Shown here piece after piece: positions 8,208 to 11,894 of a stretch of 11,894 nucleotides of DNA. The notes below the pieces were generated by a model, which had not been told where the DNA came from, ran no database searches, and was given only the letters and a program-made list of their open reading frames with translations. Every line of letters begins with the position of its first letter. Within the stretch, counting starts at the first letter, position 1. Source of the DNA: UBA1181 sp045601045 (GTDB taxonomy: Bacteria; Bacteroidota; Bacteroidia; Bacteroidales; Paludibacteraceae). The translations under genes and the position numbers were made by a program. The stretch covers positions 1 through 11,894 of the forward strand of contig JAZRZA010000069.1 in the NCBI GenBank assembly GCA_045601045.1, written 5' to 3'.

Positions 8208-9995
8208 ATGAATTTCAAAAAATCACTTGCGGTAGTCTTGTCGTTCTGTGGACTACAATGCTATGCGGAAACAATCACTTACGATTTTGAGAAGAATGCC
8301 GACGATTGGGCGGGCCGAGGTGATGCCACGGTGGAGCTCTCTTCTGCGCAACATCACACAGGATCTCAATCCTTATTTGTCAGCAATCGTGCGGAGAGTT
8401 GGCACGGGGCTTTGGTACAGAACGCGAAAATTGAGGCGGGCAACACCTATATTATCACCGCTTATGTATTTGTCCTTTCCAATGGAAATATGGATTTGAG
8501 TGTGCAATATTCGGCTGACGGTGAGAACTCCTATCCAGGAGTTTGCTCCAAGGAGGCCTACGCGTATAGTTGGACCGAGTTGAAGGGAAAGATTGTGATC
8601 CCAGATGGCGTGGAGGATATCCAACCCTATATCCAGTGTACCAATAACCCTACTTTGGAATATTACATCGACGATGTCACCATCGAAGAGGAGGTGGAGG
8701 ATTTGATCGATTTCTCTCAACAGCTATCTTTGAAGGATCTTTACCATGATTATTTCAAATTCGGTACTGCCGCTACGGCGAGCGAGATTACACCGAAGAA
8801 TGCGAAGAATATGATTTTGCATCACTTCAATAGCCTTACCCCTGGCAATGAGTTGAAACCAGATGCGATGTTGGATCAGGCTGCCAGCCAAGAGAAGGGC
8901 GACAATGTGAATCCGCAGGTGAAGTTGTCTCCTGCCACCAAGTCCATCTTGAAATTCTGTGAGGATACCAAGATTCCTATGCGTGGACATGTCTTTGTAT
9001 GGCACTCCCAAACACCAGATTGGTTCTTCAACGAGAACTTCGCGTCTGATGGCAAAACTGTCTCCAAGCAGATCATGAGCCAACGTATGGAGAACTACAT
9101 CAAGAATGTCATCGAGCTAGTGACCACCACCTATCCAGGCTTGAATATCTATGCATGGGATATTGTCAATGAAACATTCACCGATGGCGGACAAATGCGT
9201 CAACCAGGAAGTAATTACCAAACACCTGAGTCTTCCCGTTGGGTGGAGGTCTATGGAGATAAGTCATTTATTGAGGAGGCGTTTACTTACGCGAAGAAGT
9301 ACCTTCCATCAGGTTGCAAGGCTTATTATAATGATTACAACGAGTACATCGGTTCGAAGAGAGACGCTATCTACGACTTGGTGAAGGATTTGTATGCCAA
9401 GGGCCTATGCGACGGTGTCGGTATGCAATCACACTTGAGTACCCAGTTCCCTTCTGTTCAGCTATACAAGGAGGCTTTGGCGAAGTACGCCACTATCGGA
9501 TGCGACATTCAAGTGACCGAGTTGGATATCACCATTGAGAGCGGTGCGGATTACAATACCCAAGCGCAAATGTATGGAGATCTCTTTAAGGTCTATAAGG
9601 AATACAAGGACAATATCAGCTTGGTGGCCGTATGGGGTATCAACGATGAAATCAGTTGGCGTGCTTCTGGAAAACCATTGGTATTCTCCAACTATCAGCC
9701 CAAGGCGGCTTACAATAAGATCATCGAAGGTATGGAGATGCCTAATTTGAGTGAAACCGCAAAGAACGCGAATGCGCAAATCATTGTGGCTCCAGCCGTG
9801 GTCGAAGAGGAGACGGTTATCTATTGCGAGGGCGATTTCTCCTTCCGTCTTTTGAATCTTGTGGGTGATGCGGTGATGAGTGGCAGAGGCAACGGCGAGT
9901 TGAAGGTCGCTTTGAATCTCCCTGCTAGCCTCTATTTGATGGAGGTTACCACCGCTAATGGTGAACAAATGACAGTGAAGATTGTGAAGCGATAA
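8208..9995 (+). CDS. Endo-1,4-beta-xylanase, CBM4/9/22-like + GH10, degenerate T9SS tail
   Basis: 595 residues from the ATG at 8208, which starts a signal peptide (MNFKKSLAVVL ... CYA|E, cleavage near residue 21). An earlier in-frame codon at 8151 would spoil this. Residues about 22-160 form a beta-sandwich carbohydrate-binding module (YDFEKNADDWAGRG ... YYIDDVTI) of CBM4/9/22 type, usual in xylanases. Residues about 175-508 are a complete GH10 barrel: TPGNELKPDAM (from 211), GHVFVWH (W265, H266), WDIVNE with acid/base E322, YYNDYNEY, GVGMQSHL, and VTELDI with nucleophile E438. It should hydrolyse internal beta-1,4 bonds of xylan outside the cell. The last about 65 residues resemble a type A T9SS tail (FRLLNLVGDAV, SLYLMEV, TVKIVKR) but lack the usual first-strand YPNP motif. 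No other polysaccharide-degradation gene, SusC/SusD pair or regulator is next to it, so this is not a typical PUL. Confidence 0.95.
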   Translation: MNFKKSLAVVLSFCGLQCYAETITYDFEKNADDWAGRGDATVELSSAQHHTGSQSLFVSNRAESWHGALVQNAKIEAGNTYIITAYVFVLSNGNMDLSVQYSADGENSYPGVCSKEAYAYSWTELKGKIVIPDGVEDIQPYIQCTNNPTLEYYIDDVTIEEEVEDLIDFSQQLSLKDLYHDYFKFGTAATASEITPKNAKNMILHHFNSLTPGNELKPDAMLDQAASQEKGDNVNPQVKLSPATKSILKFCEDTKIPMRGHVFVWHSQTPDWFFNENFASDGKTVSKQIMSQRMENYIKNVIELVTTTYPGLNIYAWDIVNETFTDGGQMRQPGSNYQTPESSRWVEVYGDKSFIEEAFTYAKKYLPSGCKAYYNDYNEYIGSKRDAIYDLVKDLYAKGLCDGVGMQSHLSTQFPSVQLYKEALAKYATIGCDIQVTELDITIESGADYNTQAQMYGDLFKVYKEYKDNISLVAVWGINDEISWRASGKPLVFSNYQPKAAYNKIIEGMEMPNLSETAKNANAQIIVAPAVVEEETVIYCEGDFSFRLLNLVGDAVMSGRGNGELKVALNLPASLYLMEVTTANGEQMTVKIVKR

Positions 9996-10014
9996 TATGA
10001 AATAGACTTTGTGG

Positions 10015-10048
10015 AAGGGTGGGATTCGTGGCGGATTCCACCCTTTTT
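10015..10048 (+). terminator. Rho-independent terminator after the xylanase gene
   Basis: The 11-bp stem AAGGGTGGGAT/ATTCCACCCTT (10015-10025 with 10035-10045, one G-T wobble) is followed by a five-T run at 10044-10048. It begins 19 nt after the stop codon. Confidence 0.92.
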
Positions 10049-10060
10049 GTCTCTTGCGCT

Positions 10061-10092
10061 CTTGCCGTGTTGAGGCTGAATCGTTATCTTTG
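10061..10092 (+). promoter_or_regulatory. Predicted promoter of the YD-motif secreted protein gene
   Basis: The -7 element TATCTTTG at 10085-10092 matches TAnnTTTG exactly. CTTG at 10061-10064 serves as a near-consensus -33 with 20-nt spacing. This is the best two-part promoter match in the window. The predicted start is near 10099, giving a leader of about 50 nt that contains a terminator-like hairpin. Confidence 0.65.
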
Positions 10093-10112
10093 TGGGGAAA
10101 TGTATTAAACGG

Positions 10113-10137
10113 TTCGGGTCTTGTCCGAATTTTTTTT
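10113..10137 (+). promoter_or_regulatory. Terminator-like hairpin in the leader (possible attenuator)
   Basis: TTCGGG (10113-10118) pairs with TCCGAA (10124-10129), five Watson-Crick pairs and one wobble, around a 5-nt loop. It is followed immediately by eight T (10130-10137). It lies between the predicted promoter and the start codon at 10150, so it could stop transcription early. It could instead be a second, backup terminator for the xylanase gene if the promoter call is wrong. Confidence 0.5.
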
Positions 10138-10149
10138 GAATTATTATAA

Positions 10150-11190
10150 ATGTTTCTTATGAGAATTTTTAGCGTATTAACTACCAGCGTGTTGTTCAGT
10201 GTCGCCTCTATGACAACGGTCTGCGCGTCGGACTTTGTGGGTGACAGGTGCCCTGCTTTCAGCAAGTGGGGTAAGGATGCGGATTTTATCAGAAAGTATT
10301 ATACCGCGCCGCATGATAAGTTGGACAAACGGACCAACATGTTCCATCTATCCAAAAATGTGAAGAGTTTCCAGCGTGGATATGAGGAGGATGATGATTT
10401 CCTTCCGACTGAAAAGTATCTCTTCACCAAGGAGGGGTATCTCAAGGAGGTGGAATCGAAAGCAAACACGATGAAGGGTACATGGGTTTACCGTTATGTC
10501 TTTGACACCATTAACCAAGTGACGATTGTCGATATCCCTAAGATGGGTTCGACCGCTGCGAGAACTTGCAAGTATGACAAGAATGGCGAGTGCGTGGAGG
10601 TGCGTGTCAATGGGAAGGTGGTGCTTTCCCGTATGTTTGATGAGTCGGGACGTATCGTTTCGATGTTGGATACAAAGGCAGGGGAGAAAGATACCTTCAT
10701 TTATGGTCCTGGTCAATCGATCGTCTGCAAACGTAGCCGAAGGGGTAAGGACTTGACGCTTCCCGCTTTGAAGCCGATTCAGTATGACCGATTTGGTAAT
10801 GAGGTTCCAGAGTCGGGCGAGGGAAATAGTTATAAGCTCTATCCAAGTGGACATATAAAGAGCCGTTCACGACTCAATCCGTTGAATTACACGGAATCCA
10901 TCTATGAATATGATGAACGTGGCAATGTGATTTCTTATACGGAGAAGTCCGGCGGGTTGGAATCAGGTAAGACCCTCTATGTTTTTGATGAGAAGAATCG
11001 TCTCCTTAGTGAAACGCATTTTTCAAGAGGCAAGGAGAATTCCAAAGAGATCTATTCTTACAGTGGTGATATTTTGAAAAACGTGAAGGTTTTCGATAGT
11101 GGCGACTTGCGTTACGAAGAGGAGTTGGATGCTTTCGGTAATCCGTTGATCTCCGATGACCACGCTTGTAGGTATGAGTATTTTGAGTAG
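10150..11190 (+). CDS. Secreted protein with loose YD/RHS-like motifs, function unknown
   Basis: 346 residues. The signal peptide runs MFLMRIF ... VASMTTVCA|S, with cleavage near residue 26. The -1 position before C25 is V, so this is not a lipobox. An ATG at 10159 (MRIFSV) is an equally good start. The mature part is rich in beta-strand and repeats a loose pattern of Y/F-D-x-x-G/N followed by alternating hydrophobic residues: YDKNGECVEV, FDESGRIVSM, YDRFGNEV, YEYDERGNVISY (from 252), FDEKNRLLSET and LDAFGNPL. These resemble YD repeats of RHS-type proteins, but here they are short, irregular and lack an RHS core or toxin domain. No T9SS tail or membrane anchor is visible, so the protein is probably periplasmic or released. 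I do not recognise a specific family. It is a single-gene unit between its own promoter and a strong terminator. Confidence 0.8.
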   Translation: MFLMRIFSVLTTSVLFSVASMTTVCASDFVGDRCPAFSKWGKDADFIRKYYTAPHDKLDKRTNMFHLSKNVKSFQRGYEEDDDFLPTEKYLFTKEGYLKEVESKANTMKGTWVYRYVFDTINQVTIVDIPKMGSTAARTCKYDKNGECVEVRVNGKVVLSRMFDESGRIVSMLDTKAGEKDTFIYGPGQSIVCKRSRRGKDLTLPALKPIQYDRFGNEVPESGEGNSYKLYPSGHIKSRSRLNPLNYTESIYEYDERGNVISYTEKSGGLESGKTLYVFDEKNRLLSETHFSRGKENSKEIYSYSGDILKNVKVFDSGDLRYEEELDAFGNPLISDDHACRYEYFE

Positions 11191-11210
11191 GAACTTACTC
11201 CTCAATAGAG

Positions 11211-11253
11211 AAAAAAAGTAGCGGCGTATCCGAAGGATGCGCCGCTTTCTTTT
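11211..11253. terminator. Bidirectional Rho-independent terminator between convergent genes
   Basis: The 12-bp stem AGCGGCGTATCC/GGATGCGCCGCT (11220-11231 with 11235-11246, one wobble) has a GAA loop. A T-rich tail (11246-11253) lies on the right and an A-run (11211-11217) on the left, so the minus strand also reads hairpin then seven T (with TAC between). It serves the + strand gene ending at 11190 and the - strand gene ending at 11285. Confidence 0.88.
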
Positions 11254-11284
11254 CGCTATAATTGTATTATAGTGCAGGTGTCAA

Positions 11285-11737
11285 TTACTCTCCTGACAAA
11301 TCAAGAGTACCCTCGAAGTCGAAGTAATCGATCTCTGTGTAATCCTTGTTTTGGATAGCCTTCATCATCTCTGTTGGGATAGTTGACTTTGAGTAAGTTG
11401 CCTTAACGCCAGTACCCAACTTGATGTTCATAAGCTCACCACCCTTTGTCAACTTGTGAGATTCACCGTTAGAAGCAACGATCTTCTTTCCATCCAAAGA
11501 GTACTCAGATCTCTTAACCTCCCAAGTTGAACGCCATCTCTCACCGAAGTAGATGTAACCACCCTCGAAGTAGATGTACTTGTCCAACATGTCAGACTCA
11601 TCCCAGTCAAGAAGCAAAGTCTCGTACTCGGTAAGCTTCCAACATCCGCTCTCCAAATCTTCTGCATCGTATCTGCAGTTAGTCAAAGAAAGTGCTGCGA
11701 TCAAAGTTGTCGCCAACATCAAAAAATACTTTTTCAT
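11285..11737 (-). CDS. Small lipoprotein, possibly lipocalin-like, function unknown
   Basis: 150 residues read on the minus strand from the ATG at 11737. The signal peptide MKKYFLMLATTLIAALSL ends in lipobox LTNC, with C21 lipidated, so the mature protein of about 130 residues should be membrane-anchored. It begins with SGCWKLTEYETLL and then has alternating hydrophobic strands (YIYFEGGYIYFG, STWEVKRSEYSLDGKKI). This recalls the start of lipocalin-like lipoproteins (G-x-W-x-L) common in Bacteroidota, but the match is weak and no ligand can be proposed. The C-terminus is acidic. Only about 17 nt separate its start codon from the apparent end of an insertion sequence, so its native promoter may have been displaced. 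The stop codon is followed by the bidirectional terminator. Confidence 0.82.
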   Translation of the reverse strand: MKKYFLMLATTLIAALSLTNCRYDAEDLESGCWKLTEYETLLLDWDESDMLDKYIYFEGGYIYFGERWRSTWEVKRSEYSLDGKKIVASNGESHKLTKGGELMNIKLGTGVKATYSKSTIPTEMMKAIQNKDYTEIDYFDFEGTLDLSGE

Positions 11738-11753
11738 TTTGATTGAAATATTA

Positions 11754-11894
11754 AGAAGCTGTTTAAATTTTTCTAAAATATTTTGTTAAGCATCAGAAAA
11801 CAGAAGGCTAATTGAATCATAGCCACTGCGGTTTCCGCATGAAACTCATAGTCGATAACCAGTCTTCTGAAGTTTTCCAACCATGCGAAGGATC
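11754..11894 (-). mobile_element. End of an IS5-type insertion sequence (partial)
   Basis: The transposase C-terminus at 11773-11894 is followed, after its stop, by a short AT-rich stretch. Read on the + strand this contains GAAGCTGTTTAAATTTTTC from about 11755, a plausible terminal inverted repeat. The exact boundary and any target-site duplication cannot be fixed because the other end lies outside the window. TTA or TAA at 11751-11754 is a possible target duplication. Confidence 0.65.
11773..11892 (-). CDS. IS5-type DDE transposase, C-terminal fragment (cut by window edge)
   Basis: The minus-strand frame from 11892 to the TAG at 11775-11773 encodes 39 residues: SFAWLENFRRLVIDYEFH, then AETAVAMIQLAFCFLMLNKIF. 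The pattern F-x-W-L-x-N-F-R-R-L-x-x-x-Y-E, followed by a hydrophobic helix, is the conserved C-terminal segment of IS5-family (IS427-like) transposases, including the glutamate region and the arginines after the third catalytic acid. The rest of the gene is beyond the right edge, so intactness cannot be judged. This frame is too short and too open-ended to be found by a start-codon-based ORF search. Confidence 0.8.
   Translation of the reverse strand, partial: SFAWLENFRRLVIDYEFHAETAVAMIQLAFCFLMLNKIF

Noticed and set aside
9462..10265. Minus-strand open frame of 267 codons opposite the xylanase tail and the next gene's start
   Set aside because: It crosses the xylanase terminator and the next promoter, and overlaps proven coding sequence without any recognisable domain.
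11746..11781. AT-rich inverted repeat (AAATATT ... AATATTT) near the IS end
   Set aside because: The arms are pure A/T and expected by chance in this composition; it does not fit the likely IS terminus at about 11755.
11827..11837. GCGG-TTT-CCGC hairpin near the right edge
   Set aside because: It lies inside the transposase coding region, has only a 4-bp stem and no T-run; it is most likely a coding coincidence.

Overview
The window looks like chromosomal DNA from a member of the Bacteroidota, most likely order Bacteroidales. Three large secreted proteins end in, or carry relics of, type IX secretion system (T9SS) C-terminal sorting domains. Four of the five + strand intergenic regions contain an exact match to the Bacteroidota -7 promoter element TAnnTTTG, start codons lack a Shine-Dalgarno sequence, and two lipoproteins have lipoboxes. 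A GH10 xylanase suggests a plant-fibre environment such as gut or rumen, but that habitat is an inference.

Layout from left to right. (1) 3-3233 (+): the C-terminal part of a large surface protein built of HYR/Ig-like modules. It includes two nearly identical 93-residue repeats and ends in a type B (gliding-motility-type, CHU_C) sorting domain. (2) 3452-6373 (+): a secreted CotH-kinase-like protein with two lamin-tail domains and a type A sorting tail. (3) 6510-7352 (+) and 7387-8073 (+): a pyridoxal/pyridoxamine kinase followed 34 nt later by an FKBP-type peptidyl-prolyl isomerase lipoprotein, probably co-transcribed. (4) 8208-9995 (+): a modular GH10 xylanase with an N-terminal CBM4/9/22-like module and a degenerate T9SS tail. 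(5) 10150-11190 (+): a secreted protein with loose YD/RHS-like motifs and no recognised function. (6) 11285-11737 (-): a small lipoprotein of unknown function. (7) 11773-11894 (-): the C-terminus of an IS5-type transposase running off the right edge.

Most genes form single-gene transcription units. A Rho-independent terminator follows every + strand gene except the kinase, which leads into the FKBP gene. The hairpin between the convergent genes at 11190 and 11285 looks bidirectional. The common theme is the cell envelope and export: two intact T9SS cargo proteins with different tail classes, a xylanase whose tail has lost its first motif, a periplasmic or surface folding catalyst, and small secreted or lipidated proteins. 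No gene for the T9SS machinery itself is visible.

I see no convincing new multi-gene system. The observations most worth following up are the terminator-like hairpin in the leader of the 10150 gene, the IS end lying about 17 nt upstream of the small lipoprotein gene, the T12 tract touching the kinase start codon, the tandem HYR repeats that differ mainly at synonymous sites, and the unusual domain architecture of the CotH protein.
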